From: Cryptomeria japonica
Lineage: Eukaryota > Streptophyta > Pinopsida > Cupressales > Cupressaceae
Reading direction: 5' to 3'
Assembly: GCF_030272615.1 (NCBI RefSeq)
Contig: NC_081410.1
Span: forward strand, 125,415,640-125,479,639
Length of the DNA stretch: 64,000 bases
The notes under the pieces were generated by a model. That model searched no databases, had not been told where the DNA came from, and saw only the letters and a program-made list of their open reading frames with translations. Each line of letters opens with the position of its first letter. Position 1 is the stretch's first letter. A program made the position numbers and the translations under genes. Positions 1-11,057 of the stretch are shown here, piece by piece.

Positions 1-554
1 GCATTGTGGCTAAGACTTCTCCTAATAGATTTGGGCTATCCGCCTAGGCGGCTAATTCAACTATATTGTGACAATAAAGCAGCTTGTGATATTGCTCATA
101 ATCCGGTTCAACATGGTCGTACAAAGCATGTGGAGGTAGACAGATTCTTCATTAAAGAGAAGTTAGATGAGAAGATTGTGGAGCTGCCTACGATTCGATC
201 AGAGGATCAGTTGGCCGATATTCTCACCAAAGCAGTTTCAAGTCGAGTGTTCTCGACATTTTTGGGCAAGTTGGGCATGTGTGACATCTATGCACCAACT
301 TGAGGGGGAGTGTTGGGATATTCTTATTTTTCTGATTCTTTCCTAAACTGTCTTCTGATTTTTCCTTAACTGTTTTCGGATACTTTCCTATCCTGTAGAT
401 AATGTAGCTGTATGCATAACGCACACAGCATGATTGTAGGATCTAGAGATGTATATGAACCTGTACAGATTCATTGTAAATAATAAGAATGAAAAATATT
501 CTTCTCAGTTTCTGTTTTTAAGTGCTTATTCTATTTTAATGATTAGCATTCACA
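1..554 (+). mobile_element. Copia-type LTR retrotransposon fossil, 3' end
   Basis: The first 300 bases encode the end of a Copia polyprotein. The RNase H signature YCDNKAACDIAHNP is followed by the family's usual HVEVDRFFIKEK and QLADILTKA blocks. A purine tract (gagggggag) and the start of an LTR (TGTTGGGATATT) follow at once, as expected at the 3' end of a Copia element. The rest lies outside the window, so completeness and age cannot be judged. The right edge near 554 is a guess from a terminal ACA. Confidence 0.85.
311..554 (+). repeat. 3' LTR of the Copia fossil
   Basis: It begins TGTTGGG directly after the polypurine tract. The start at 311 is well supported. The end is uncertain because neither the partner LTR nor the target-site duplication is in the window. 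Confidence 0.5.
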
Positions 555-717
555 AAATGGAAGAGAAAGAATTATCGCTTAAGTTAATTTCATAAGAAAC
601 CTCTGTATTTTCAGATGATTGTGACTGATAATACTCAGCATAAATTATTCGAGCCATTGATTGCATGGCAATATGGGAAATGGCTACATTATTTATAAAG
701 ATTTGCAAACACAGAAG

Positions 718-1479
718 CTAATTACGCTTCCAGATCTTAATATTTCTCCACCGCGACTCCATTCTCTGACTCGGATTGTTCTGTTCATAAACGCCGCATT
801 TAAAATAATGGCTTCCAGTGCCAGGGTTTGGGGCGTCCAAGCTGAGTTTTCCGTCGAAATAGACTTGAATGTGCTTTTTGTCAGCATCATGAATAACATT
901 AACATGAATCCACCAATTGTACACATTGGCGGGACCAAAAGGAGTGGGAGCAGTAGAGCCATACTGTTTCAACGCCCCATCGTAAACCCTAATTTGCAGA
1001 GCCGCAGAGCCTCCGTTAACCCCACCCATGACTTGCATCACCGCTACGCCCGTGCTTCCAGACGGCACATACATATCCCCTTCGAATTGCCAAACCCCTG
1101 ACGTATAATCGCCGCCCTGTACAACGTTTTTTTGCAAGATTCAGAAATTCCCAATTTTGGTTACATTTTTCTCACGAATCATCCTTACAAACTGAGAAAT
1201 TTAGGAAATTTTCCTTACCTTGGCTTGCAAACGCATTTCCGTGCGGGGCTTAGTATTGGTGTTGGGTGAGGCGGGTTTATCATTGCTGAAGACCCACATA
1301 GTGTGGACGCCATTGATGAAGGTGTAGCGTTGATCTACACTTTTATCGTATGGTTTTTGAACCTTAAAGGTGAAGTCTTGTGCTGTGAAACCGTCTGTGA
1401 GAGCTGCAATCGAGCCCCGCAATTGCAGTAAAATGAAGCAGCTGATAAAGATCGAGCTAGCAAATATACTCTTCTCCAT
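718..1479 (-). CDS. citrate-binding-protein-like secreted protein (PL7/alginate lyase 2 fold), copy 1
   Basis: Two exons, complement(1219..1479) and complement(718..1116), encode about 219 aa. The 102-bp intron has a GTAAGG donor and a tACAG acceptor and sits in phase 0 between ...RLQAK and GGDYTSG. Residues 1-26 form a signal peptide with a hydrophobic core (SIFISCFILLQL), so the product is probably secreted or vacuolar. The body matches the plant citrate-binding protein family: FINGVHTMWVFSNDKP, NTKPRTEMR, GVWQFEGDMYVP, RVYDGAL, NVIHDADKKHI, YFKCGVYEQN and MESRWRNIKI. Length is normal for the family. Of the PL7 lyase motifs, RTEMR and YFKCGVYEQ are present, but Q-I/V-H is replaced by QVM, so lyase activity is doubtful. 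The ATG is chosen because it starts the signal peptide. A close tandem copy lies at 4988-5748 on the same strand. Function is inferred from family resemblance. Confidence 0.88.
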
Positions 1480-1510
1480 CTCTTTCTGTGACTCTTCCCA
1501 TGAGATACCT

Positions 1511-1530
1511 CACATATATATATATTTGTT
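1511..1530 (-). promoter_or_regulatory. TATA-box region of citrate-binding-protein-like copy 1
   Basis: On the minus strand an ATATATATATATG stretch lies about 35-50 bases before the ATG at 1479. The same element is kept upstream of copy 2. The implied 5' leader would be very short, so the true start site may differ. Confidence 0.45.
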
Positions 1531-1942
1531 TTTCTGATGTAAGTCATGGGCAATCAGCACACGGCACTTTGACTTTTAATTATTCATTTTTTTTGGGTAT
1601 GAGTCGCAGGCAATTTAAGACTTCTAACATTGGGCATCCAGATAAAGATAATGCGTACGTCCAGAATTTTGTTCAGGTATATTCAGCATTTACATGCCCA
1701 TTTGAACATTTATACATATTTATTAATTAATAAAAATTAAAATTTGAGTTGTGTTATAAATTTTGATTATTTAATAAATAGAGATAAATGTGTATCAAAA
1801 TGTAGATAAGATAGATTATATAGAGAGATCGTGTCATGGTCATGATTATCAAGAAGGTTAAGTTGAATGTTTAAAGGAAATAAAATAAGGTTGTGGTGGG
1901 AAAATTAAAAAGAGTGGAAAGAGTTTCTTGTTGACTAAATAC

Positions 1943-2170
1943 AATGAATTAAAAGTCATTAGTAGTGTTCTAATAGTAATTTTACATTTCATTTATAATA
2001 ATTAATAAATGTTTATCTTTTTTTTTAAGGGGTAAATGTTGTTTATTGGAACAAATCAACAATGAATAAAAAGTCATTGGTAGTGTTTTAATAGTAATTA
2101 TACATTTCATTTATATTAAAAATAATAAATGCTTATCTCTTTTTGAAGGGGTAAATGTTTTTTATTGGAA
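1943..2170. repeat. Two-copy tandem repeat, about 110 bp
   Basis: Units start at about 1943 and 2061. Both read aaaagtcatt, agtgtt, taatagtaatt, acatttcattta, then aaggggtaaatgtt and tttattgga. Several substitutions separate them, so the duplication is not recent. Confidence 0.7.
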
Positions 2171-2204
2171 TTATGAACTAGTGAGGTCACATGTAGAGCA
2201 TCTC

Positions 2205-2310
2205 ATCTCCAACACGAACACTAAAGCGTATCACCCCAATAGGGATTTGAACTTTGATGGCAAGAATCACAACACCACAACTTGACCATCGCACTTTGTC
2301 ATTACCAACG
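2205..2310 (-). mobile_element. Possible tRNA-derived SINE head
   Basis: On the minus strand an A-box-like atggtcaagttgtgg is followed about 45 bases later by a B-box-like agttcaaatccc, the spacing of a tRNA-type Pol III promoter. No clear tail or target-site duplication was found. Confidence 0.35.
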
Positions 2311-3685
2311 TGATAAATAATTGTCTTATTTTTATTGATTGAACTTTACTTTTTATTGTAAAATTATTAATTTTTTACAATAACATATAATAAAATGTAA
2401 GTGTAGGATTTTTACTATTCCTTAAGATCCACCCTTTAGTTATAAACAATACTAGCACAAGATGCTCTAGTTCTTATTTGGTGAAAAATTGATCAATATA
2501 TTATTCAATGCATAGAATGTGATTACATACATGGAGAGTTGGTTAAGAGTTCATTAAATGCTTATCATTGACACATAAACATGTAGCAAACTTACTAATT
2601 CAACTCTCCAAACCATAAACCACTCAAATAAAATTTATATCTATTGCACATCATCTCTCACATACACCTAACTTTGAATAAACTACAATAGAATTTAATC
2701 TATTTGTATGGTTAGTTATATTTATCTAGCTAGATTGTCTGACTCATTTAAATATTTTTTCCTAAGTATTCTTGAAATAATACTTTTCCTTTCTAGAAAA
2801 GCACTAAGATTGTCATCAATCAATACTTATAAATATTTATTTTGTACATCAAGTTATAATTTAGCCAAAACCCTCGAGGATGAAAATAAATTCATCCGAA
2901 TATATAATTGTCTTAATTTTATCTTATATTATATTAAGCTCTTTGAAGTGTTAGCAAAGTTGGCCTATCCAATCTTTGAAAAAATATCAACCTCACCTCA
3001 AAAAATTGCATATTGGAAGAATCTTTCATCTACCTAGACTATCCACATACTTATATCTACAAAAGAAAAGTGTAATATAGGCAATTTTATTTTATTTTTT
3101 AAATTTTGAGGCAAGTTCTAAAGAATGGCTTACAACCCTTTCAAGGGCTTCTTTTCACTATATATTTCCTCTTTGATTGCTAGCCACTAAGTGTAGCATT
3201 AATTCATTAAGTTCCTGGTCATTTAGATTTGGAATTATTTATTATTTTATATTAGATATTATTTAATATTTCAAATCGATTTTAAAAAAACTAGAACTAT
3301 TTGTAATGTTTGGTAGCAATTATTCTTTTGATTATAATTTTCGTGTCAAGTCATCATGATTGAACTACTCTCTATTTATAGTCTAACATAGCTGCAACAA
3401 AAACATATGTGGTTCTATCTCTTTATTTTGTTAGGGGATAATAAGAACACCTTAATATTTTTATTTAAATATGAATGAACAAAAAAACTTCCTTTGATAA
3501 ATAACTAATGATAACTTAATCATCCTCATAAGGTGTTGAAAGAATAAATAATTTTTATAGAACTTGGTGATATAAAAAGGCAAAGCCACATAATTCATTG
3601 TTTATTTATCTAAAGAATATTTTTTGTTCATTTATATTGAAATAGAATAATAAGATATCCTTATTGCCTCATAGTGATTTAAAGA
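2311..3685. other. AT-rich intergenic DNA
   Basis: No gene, RNA or element could be supported here. The one longer frame (2708-3037) has the leucine/isoleucine/serine-rich composition of translated AT-rich DNA. Confidence 0.6.
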
Positions 3686-3700
3686 GACAAGGTCACATAT

Positions 3701-3983
3701 TTTTTATTTTTTTTGATCGGTAATTGGCCGAAGCCTGAATAGCTTTTGACTGGAGCTATGAAGCAATTGGGACATAGTAGGGGGCCCCATCCCCATTACA
3801 TATCTTTGAATTATTATTATTATTATTATGTTTGATTAGATTGACCCTGAAACCTTCCCCATCTTATGGAAGGCCAAGAGTCACAACTGATAATTCCACT
3901 TCAGATATCCCTATTGGGTATTGAACTTGGGTCTCCATAGTGAGAACCCAATGTTTTAACCAATTAAGCTCTACCCCTTGGAC
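3701..3983 (-). mobile_element. tRNA-derived SINE with perfect target-site duplication
   Basis: The element is 283 bp and begins (minus strand) GTCCAAGGGGTAGAGC. It has an A box (gagcttaattggttaa, 3957-3972), a B box (ccaagttcaataccc, 3916-3930) and an A-rich 3' tail after ggcttcggcc. It is flanked by a perfect 15-bp duplication, GACAAGGTCACATAT, at 3686-3700 and 3984-3998. A second member of the family lies at 28868-29186. Confidence 0.9.
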
Positions 3984-3998
3984 GACAAGGTCACATAT

Positions 3999-4959
3999 AT
4001 TGTTAGGCTATAAATGTAGCATTTCAATGACAACAACTTAACATGTAAATTTGACAACAACTTAACGAAATGAATAAATTAATGAAAACCTAATTTTTCA
4101 ATTGAATAAAAAAAAACCTTGTTTCCTTATTTCATACCATGTAAAAAACTAATCATTTATTAAAAAAACATTATTGTTTTTTCATGTTATAAAATGTGAA
4201 ACTTTATCTTCAATTAATTAAGTAAATATAATATTTAATATATATTATTACAAAAACTTAATCTTCAATTAAACCATAACATTATGTTTTCTTCATTTCA
4301 TTCATCTTAAAACTTTATTTTCAATTAAATAAAAGCATGGAAATATTAAGGGAAGGGGTCTAGTTACCACCTATGTTCCAATGACCATTCACTCTTTGCT
4401 TACCCAATCCCCCAATTACTAATTTTAAAGAGACAAAAAAATGATAATTAAAAGTCCATTAATAAATTTCATATGTACCAATACCCACCCACTTCTCTCT
4501 GATTAGTTAAAATTTGTAGATTCTTATTGTAGGAGTTGTGCAACCTTATTGGTACCTATAGCACATCAGGACATTTGTGCATAAGTATTGGTCAACACAT
4601 TTATTAGAAGAAAATGTATTCATTCTTAGAGGAATATGTATTGGATTCGTTGTGAAAACTTTTGACGTGGTTGTATTGCATGATTATTGGAACATTGTAA
4701 GTAGGTATTGTTCAACACTTTGAAATGATCACTTTTTGACATTTGTCTTAAAACAATAGTGATAAACAGTTAAATCGTATTCAAAGACTTCAAGACAATG
4801 AGACAAAACAATCTTATTCCGCAAAAATATCAATTTTGTCAACCATTTAAAAAAAAAATCAACTGAGTCGATAAAAGAAAGTGAACAAAGTCGCAGGTGA
4901 CTCGGGTCGATTGATTTCAGGAGGCACAAATCTTTTATTTGAAACACAAATACATTATC
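3999..4959. other. AT-rich intergenic spacer between the two gene copies
   Basis: No coding or structural feature could be supported between the SINE and the second duplication unit. Confidence 0.5.
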
Positions 4960-4987
4960 CATTTATAAAAACTTGCAGACAGAGAAG

Positions 4988-5748
4988 CTAATTACGCTTC
5001 CAGATCTTAATATTCCTCCACCGCGACTCCATTCTCTGGCTCGAATTGTTCTGTGTATAAACTCCGCATTTAAAATAATGGCTTCCAGTCCCAGGGTTTG
5101 AAGCATCAAAGCTGAGTTTGCCATCCAAATAGATTTGAATGTGCTTATTATCCGCATCATGAATGACGTTAAGGTGAATCCAGCGATCGTATATATTGGC
5201 AGGTCCGAATGAAGTAGCAGGAGAAGACCCATATTCTTTCAACACCCCATCGTAAACCCTAATTTGCAGAGCTGCAGAGACTCCATTAGCCCCGCCCATG
5301 ACTTGCATCGCCGCTACGCCCGTGCTTCCAGACGGCACATACATATCCCCCTCGAATTGCCAAACCCCTGACGTATAATCGCCGCCCTGTACAAATTTTT
5401 TTATAAGATTCAAAAATTCCCAATTTTGTTTACATTTTTCTCACTAATTATCCTTACAAACCAAGAAATTTAGGAAATTTTCCTTACCTTGGCTCGGAAA
5501 CGCATTTCCGTACGGGGCTTAGTATTGCTGCTGGGTGTGTGGGGTTTATCATTGCTGAAAACCCACATGGTGTGGACGTCATTGATGAAGGTGTAGCGTT
5601 GATCTACACTTTTATCGTATGGTTTTTGAATGTCAAAGGTGAAATCTTGTGCTGTGAAACCATCTGTTGGAGCTGCAATCGAGCCAGGCAATTGCAGTAA
5701 AATGAAGCAGCTGAAAAAGATCGAGCCAACAAATATGCTCTTCTCCAT
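4988..5748 (-). CDS. citrate-binding-protein-like secreted protein (PL7/alginate lyase 2 fold), copy 2
   Basis: Two exons, complement(5488..5748) and complement(4988..5386), encode about 219 aa. The 101-bp intron lies at the same phase-0 site as in copy 1 and uses the same GTAAGG donor and ACAG acceptor. The signal peptide is MEKSIFVGSIFFSCFILLQL. Family blocks are intact: VFSNDKPHTP, NTKPRTEMR, GVWQFEGDMYVPSGSTGV, RVYDGVL, NVIHDADNKHI, YFKCGVYTQN and MESRWRNIKIWKRN. As in copy 1, QVM replaces the PL7 Q-I/V-H motif. Both copies keep open frames of equal length with mostly conservative differences, which suggests both are maintained. The exact role (organic-acid or wall-polysaccharide binding) is inferred from the family only. 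Confidence 0.88.
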
Positions 5749-5782
5749 CTCTTTCTGTGTGTCTTCTGAGGAAATACATCAC

Positions 5783-5798
5783 ATGTATATATATTTAT
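5783..5798 (-). promoter_or_regulatory. TATA-box region of citrate-binding-protein-like copy 2
   Basis: On the minus strand aaatatatatacatg lies about 35-50 bases upstream of the ATG at 5748, in the same position as in copy 1. Confidence 0.45.
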
Positions 5799-6329
5799 TT
5801 TTCTGATGTAAGTCATGGGCAATTCATACACGGTACTTTGACTACAGATACTCGTTTTTTTGGTATCAGTCACAGGCAATTTAAGACTTAATTTAAGACT
5901 TTGACATTGAGCATCCAGATAAGGATAAATGCGTAGGACCAGAATCTTGGTTAGGTATATCCACCATTCAAATGCACATTTGAACATATTTATTAATTAA
6001 TTAAATTAAAAATTTAATAAATAAGTTATAATATGAATTTTGCACTTTAAAAATGGTTGCTATGATATTACACCATTCAATAGTATTAGGTAAAAATTGT
6101 GTAGAAATTAAAAAAAATAAAAGTTAAATAAATGTAATGTAATATAGAAGCATAAAAATTAGTCAACTAAAGAAATGTAGTTGTAAGAGGATTATTATAT
6201 AGTAGTATTCTATAAACTGAATATATAAAGTTTCATGATGAGATAAGACTGCAACTGCAATCCATACAAATTTCTAGTTCTATTGTAAGGAGACCGCCAC
6301 TTGTCTTATTGAGAAGATGTTGATAAGGG

Positions 6330-6515
6330 TGAACAATCCAAGGAGATGCAAACAAACTAATGTGACATGTAGATTTCAACAATGGGGTATGGATTTCATG
6401 GTGAGGTCATATAAAGGGCCAACAACAATAAGAGTGAACAATCTAAGGAGATTCAAACAAACTAATGTGATGTAGATTTCAACAATGGGGTATATAGTTC
6501 ATAGGTGAGGCCATT
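6330..6515. repeat. Two-copy tandem repeat, about 105 bp
   Basis: Both units contain gaacaatc, aaggaga, tcaaacaaactaatgtga, gtagatttcaacaatggggt and a ggtgaggcc- or ggtgaggtc-like end. They start near 6332 and 6436. Confidence 0.65.
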
Positions 6516-7948
6516 TCATACAACATATGTCATTACATTCAAGAAGCACAGCATCATCATCAACAATTGTAGATCTGAGGTATATCTTTCCAATATTTAT
6601 TTTAGTATTTGTATTATTTCATTCAAGGTTAATTCCTAAACTGGTATTGACTTAGGAAAACCTCTATTCCCAACAATTTTCTCTATTTTCATTATGTACA
6701 GAAACAGGTAGGGAGTTGCGTTTTGGAGGAACAATAAGATTTGCATAGACAAACAAGTTCCCTTTTAGGACAGCAAAAAGTTAGGATGACCAAGGCAACC
6801 ACCACCATGATCCTGACAACTTAGGTTGAATTTCAAGAAGCAGATCCAAATAATATTCCTTTGACCAGATCTAAGTCTGTGGCTTCATACAATGATTTTA
6901 TCTCATTGTTTATGCTCAATCTCTTCAATATCCACACATTTACCCTAATTTCAAAATCTTCAATAATTCAAATCAATTCAATTCTAACAAAGATAGAGCT
7001 CTATTAAAAGGGTCTGGAATATGATCAGAATCTTAATCCTAGAGAGGTTAGATCTATCAAATTCCTATCTCTACTTAATGAAATGGTTAATTAAGAAAAA
7101 ATAGTGGTCTTATTACCTTAATTGGTGAAACCCTAATTTTCACCCCATGACACTTGCAAACAATACACATTGAACATGAAACAATGCATATAAAAGCCTG
7201 CAACAACATAAATGAGCATGCATAGTCATATGAGAGTATACACAAACAATCAAGAGTATTCAAGAACACAAAATTGTAATCAAAAGCTCACAAGAAAATA
7301 ATATTGCATATCTAGCATAATTCAATCACACAAGTTCCAAGAATCTTTGTAAATCCTTTTAAATATGAGGATAATGTATTTCTCAACTTGTTTTGTTATG
7401 GATAACCTATGCCTTATCCTACCCTTCAAGAAGTCAATTATAATAAACATCATCAGTTTATAAAATTTCAATGACCAAATCACCTATCATCATTATGTTT
7501 AAATATTATTAATATTGGTCACATAATAATACTTAATTAAGGACTAGAAAACACAATTAGGCATATGTATTGAAATCTAAACTACATCCATAGTACACAA
7601 GAACCTAACCATTCCCTTAGTAAATAAAGGAATTATTTTACTTTTATATATTGTTATGCTATATCATCCTAGTCAAGAGAATATTCTTGCACCAAGGTTT
7701 ATGGAAACATTTATCAAGCAAACCAAATATCTCAATACAATGATAAGGTTTCTAAACTCAACAAATGGTTTATAAAACAAATTAAGGGTACATCAAGAAT
7801 TCTATCTCTATAGGTACTTCCATCCAATGATAAACCAATTCAACCCTTCTAAGATATTCTTATTTATACATCCCTCAACATTAAGATATAAATATCAATC
7901 AACCTTAAGTTGTAAATAATCATCCTATTTTTTTTTTTTATATCTACT
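6516..7948. other. AT-rich intergenic DNA
   Basis: No gene could be supported. Short frames here have no recognisable domain. Confidence 0.5.
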
Positions 7949-8713
7949 TGTTGACACCTAATTCTGGTCAAGCGATTAATTTTCATCATGTGTCTTACAA
8001 CAATAATAAATTAATTATATGCCCCTTATTCTAATATTTCCTCTCAATAATTAAATAAATTAAATTTATTTGATTAACTAATTCTTAAATATTAATATTA
8101 AATTAATAAATTTAATCTATTAATTTATCATATTTATATTCTCATATGTGGATAATTAATAAATTTTATTTTTTAATTATCCCATACTTATCTTTTCAAC
8201 CTGCCAATTTGGAAAAATACGAGGATAATCTATTTATTTATTTATTAAATCCCCATATTATCTTCCTTCATTTGATTCCAAATTTCTTCCACTTTTTCTT
8301 TGTCTCCTAATGGAAACTTTGCTATGTGTTTGATCCCAACCATGAATTCTTCCTGTCTCTAGATTAATCTCGTTCGTTGATTCAAAATCCTCTTTTCTAT
8401 AAATTGAGCTCTCATTGCTCATTTTCAACAACCACATTTTGAGTACCCTTATTCTATCGATTTCACTCTATCTTTGCAATCTCTATTTTTAGTTGCACTT
8501 GTTTTGTAGGTGAGATCCACAAACATCAAATTTAAAGGATAATGAAGAACAATGGAGGAGCTATGAAGGAGATTCTTGCACTTTGGCTTGTATTTCTTTG
8601 TGAATTTCATCTTCATTTCCTTTATTAAATGTATTAGGATCAATTTCATAGCTTGTTAGGTTTGTGATTACCTAATTTAGGCTTTGATGCTTTATTCCAA
8701 TTTCCTAATTACA
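7949..8713 (+). mobile_element. Likely solo LTR of a Gypsy-type element
   Basis: The 765-bp block begins TGTTGACACC and ends CCTAATTACA, the TG...CA termini of an LTR. A TATAAATTGAGCTC promoter motif lies about 450 bp in. It is flanked by CTACT (7944-7948) and CTACC (8714-8718), a near-match target-site duplication. No internal retroelement sequence is attached, so it would be a solo LTR, a common LTR-LTR recombination remnant. No second copy in the window confirms it. Confidence 0.45.
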
Positions 8714-9399
8714 CTACCTAACATATTTTGAGACTTTAAACTTCTCCCCCAATTACCATACTTGAAACTACATAAAAAACTTAAGTATATTTAATCTTAT
8801 ACCATCTCCATTAAAATAAACAAACAACTAATGATAAATTTCTATGTACTCTATTGATCTATCATTTAAAAAAACTAGCTCGGCCATGACATATACATGC
8901 CATATAGCCTCAAACAAGCTTTAACTGTTAAAAGTTACCTCATCTTTTGGTTCATCAATTTTCTTCATTTTCTTATTAATTAATATTGTTAATAAAAGTG
9001 TCTTCTAATGAAATAATTCAAATAAACTCCTAGAGTTTCATTGGCATGCATAAAACAAAGTTTAATTTAAATTTTTCAGTTTAAATAGAAGAAAAATAAA
9101 ATCTAAACATTAATCTTAAAACAAACCATACTCAAATAAATATTTATAAATCTCATAATATAGTCTTCATATTAAGAATATTAATTTATTTACCAATTTT
9201 AATACATATGAATATCTAAGCTTTCCTTAATAAATATTATGGACACTACAACATTTTATAAAATTCAACCTACAGTAGTCAAAAGGTATGTACTTACAAA
9301 TAAAACTAATACAAGGATTAGAAATCACAACCTCTAGTGAGATAACCATGCTAACCATTACATCAAACATTCCTTAACAAATTTAAAACCCAATACAAT

Positions 9400-9575
9400 G
9401 TTCATATAATTTAACTAACAACAAAGACCAAAATAAACTCCAAGTAATAAATGTAAAAGCCATTACTATGTTCATATAATTTAACTCACAACAAAGACCA
9501 AAATAAACTCATTAACAAATGTAAAAGTCATTACTAATTTTACATAATTTAACTCACAACAAAGACCAAACAAAG
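9400..9575. repeat. Three-copy tandem repeat, about 65-75 bp
   Basis: The phrase cataatttaact.acaacaa with agaccaaa recurs three times, interleaved with aatgtaaaagccattacta or a variant. Confidence 0.7.
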
Positions 9576-9751
9576 ATGGCAAAGACTTACCCACTACACC
9601 AAATGCCTTGAATAAATGCGAAAAGCAAGAAAACCTTTTATGGAGATGAATCAAAATAATATATTTATTTTAACTATGTATATATATTTGATTATACTAA
9701 TTCAGGGGCCTTTCTTCTTGAAAGATGCTTCCCCTTTTTAAATAAAAATCC

Positions 9752-9846
9752 TACTTCATGCATTTCATGATTATTTCCTTCATGCATTTTATGATTATTC
9801 TCTTCATACATTTTATGCATGATAAATCCCTTCATGTATTTTATGT
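9752..9846. repeat. Short tandem repeat, about 27 bp (ttcatgcattttatgatta)
   Basis: About four degenerate copies of a cttcatgcattttatgatt-like unit run head to tail. Confidence 0.6.
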
Positions 9847-9862
9847 ATGTTATTCATGCTGT

Positions 9863-9920
9863 AGGGGCTCTTTCAGCTTTATATTTACCCTCTACAGTCA
9901 TATTTAGAACCCAAAGCCAT
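9863..9920 (+). repeat. Dispersed repeat, copy 1
   Basis: Starting at ggggctctttcag, about 55 bases match 63911-63964 with few differences (shared tttatatttaccctctacag and tcatattt). The copies are 54 kb apart. The parent repeat is unknown. Confidence 0.6.
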
Positions 9921-10693
9921 TTAGATTTGATTATATTATCAATATATTTCATTACTTATCATATATTTGAAGTCAGAGGAGACTCTATCAGTATTGAATG
10001 TTCCTGTTGGCTCACTAGGGCAGTTTTGAATATGTTATTACAGAAAATGGACTCAATCTTGTGAAAAAATTTCTTGCTATAACCTTTAAATCCTCAGGTT
10101 TTTCGTTTGGCTTGCAGAAAACGTACTTAATTTAAAGCAGACCGTAGCGTATTACCAGCTTGTAATTTAGTTTAGAAAAAGAAGAAACACCAGCAGTTTA
10201 AGGCCATAAAAAATACTTTCTGAAGCTTGAAATGTGCCAAATAAACTTCTCTATTTTCTTGGCTGCACTCATAACCCTCGAGAAGGTCTTGGTTTCTATG
10301 AAAAAAATGAAGAATAATGTAAATTTGTTCCCGATATCTTACAGTTGTCAATCTATCTTACAGAATATGGCAATTGGAAGCTACGACTGATATAGAAATA
10401 TTAAATAAGATAAATAAACAAGTGAACCAAAAGAAGAAACTCACACAGGATTTTATATTACCAAACTTATAAACAAATGAACATAAGTAACACTCCATTA
10501 AGTTTAGTCTTCTTCCTGTTCGTGTGCAAGCCGCATTGCTGCACTAGTTTCTAATTCTGCCAGCCACTTAAGTGTGGACAGAAGAAGAATCGTCAGAAGT
10601 GATGATAGTATTAAGGTGATCGCAGAAGAAATATCCTTCCACACCTACAGTCACCATTATCCTCATATTCCATATGAGATATGAGAACTTCAC

Positions 10694-11057
10694 AGTGTGT
10701 AAACTCATAGAGGAGCTGTCATTCCACAATGGGTATGGGTGGTCGATATGGACAACCACCTATGAGTTTACGCACTCTGAAATTCATCATAAGGAATACG
10801 AGGATAACAGGGAAGACGAGTGTGTAAACTCATAGAGGAGCTGTCATTCCACAATAGGTGGTCGATATGGACAACCACCTATAAGTTTACGCACTCTGAA
10901 ATTCATCATAAGGAATACGAGGATAACAGGGAAGACGAGTGTGGAAACTCGTAGAGGAGCTGTCATTCCACAATGGATGGTCGATATGGACAACCACCTA
11001 TGAGTTTACGCACTCTGAAATTCATCATAAGGAATACGAGGATAACAGGGAAGACGA
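10694..11057. repeat. Minisatellite, about 120-bp unit x3, with internal palindromes
   Basis: Units begin gtgtgtaaactcatagagg near 10694, 10820 and 10940 and end with ggataacagggaagacga. Each unit holds two nested inverted repeats: (gtgtgt)aaactcata pairs with tatgagttt(acgcac), and ggtggtc pairs with gacaaccacc. Units are about 126, 120 and 117 bp and nearly identical. Confidence 0.85.

Larger units (their letters stand above)
690..1735. repeat. Segmental tandem duplication, unit 1 (gene plus promoter)
   Basis: This block resembles 4960-6005: the shared 3' flank ends in gaagctaattacgcttcc, then both exons and the intron, then at least 200 bp of upstream DNA containing tctgatgtaagtcatgggca. 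Similarity fades just after the cattt-gaaca motif. The duplication therefore copied a whole gene with its promoter. Confidence 0.8.
4960..6005. repeat. Segmental tandem duplication, unit 2
   Basis: Counterpart of 690-1735, offset by about 4.27 kb in the same orientation. It covers the second citrate-binding-protein-like gene and its promoter. The two units differ by many substitutions and small indels in non-coding parts, with the exons best conserved. Confidence 0.8.

Noticed and set aside
661-1101. 146-codon plus-strand frame across the first citrate-binding-protein-like gene
   Set aside because: Antisense shadow of exon 2; the minus-strand gene has conserved domains and proper splice sites.
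2708-3037. 109-codon plus frame in AT-rich DNA
   Set aside because: Composition (Leu/Ile/Ser/Tyr/Lys) is that of translated AT-rich DNA, with no recognisable motif and no partner exon.
4729-4962. 77-codon minus frame downstream of the second gene copy
   Set aside because: No family resemblance. It is absent from the first duplication unit, so it is not part of the gene.
9310-9370. tRNA-like A/B box pair (gtaatggttagcatgg ... gatttctaatcc, minus)
   Set aside because: The B box is too degenerate and no tail, stem pairing or target duplication was found.
10694-11057. CRISPR-like regular array
   Set aside because: Units are about 120 bp and fully repeated with no variable spacers. It is a minisatellite in plant nuclear DNA.
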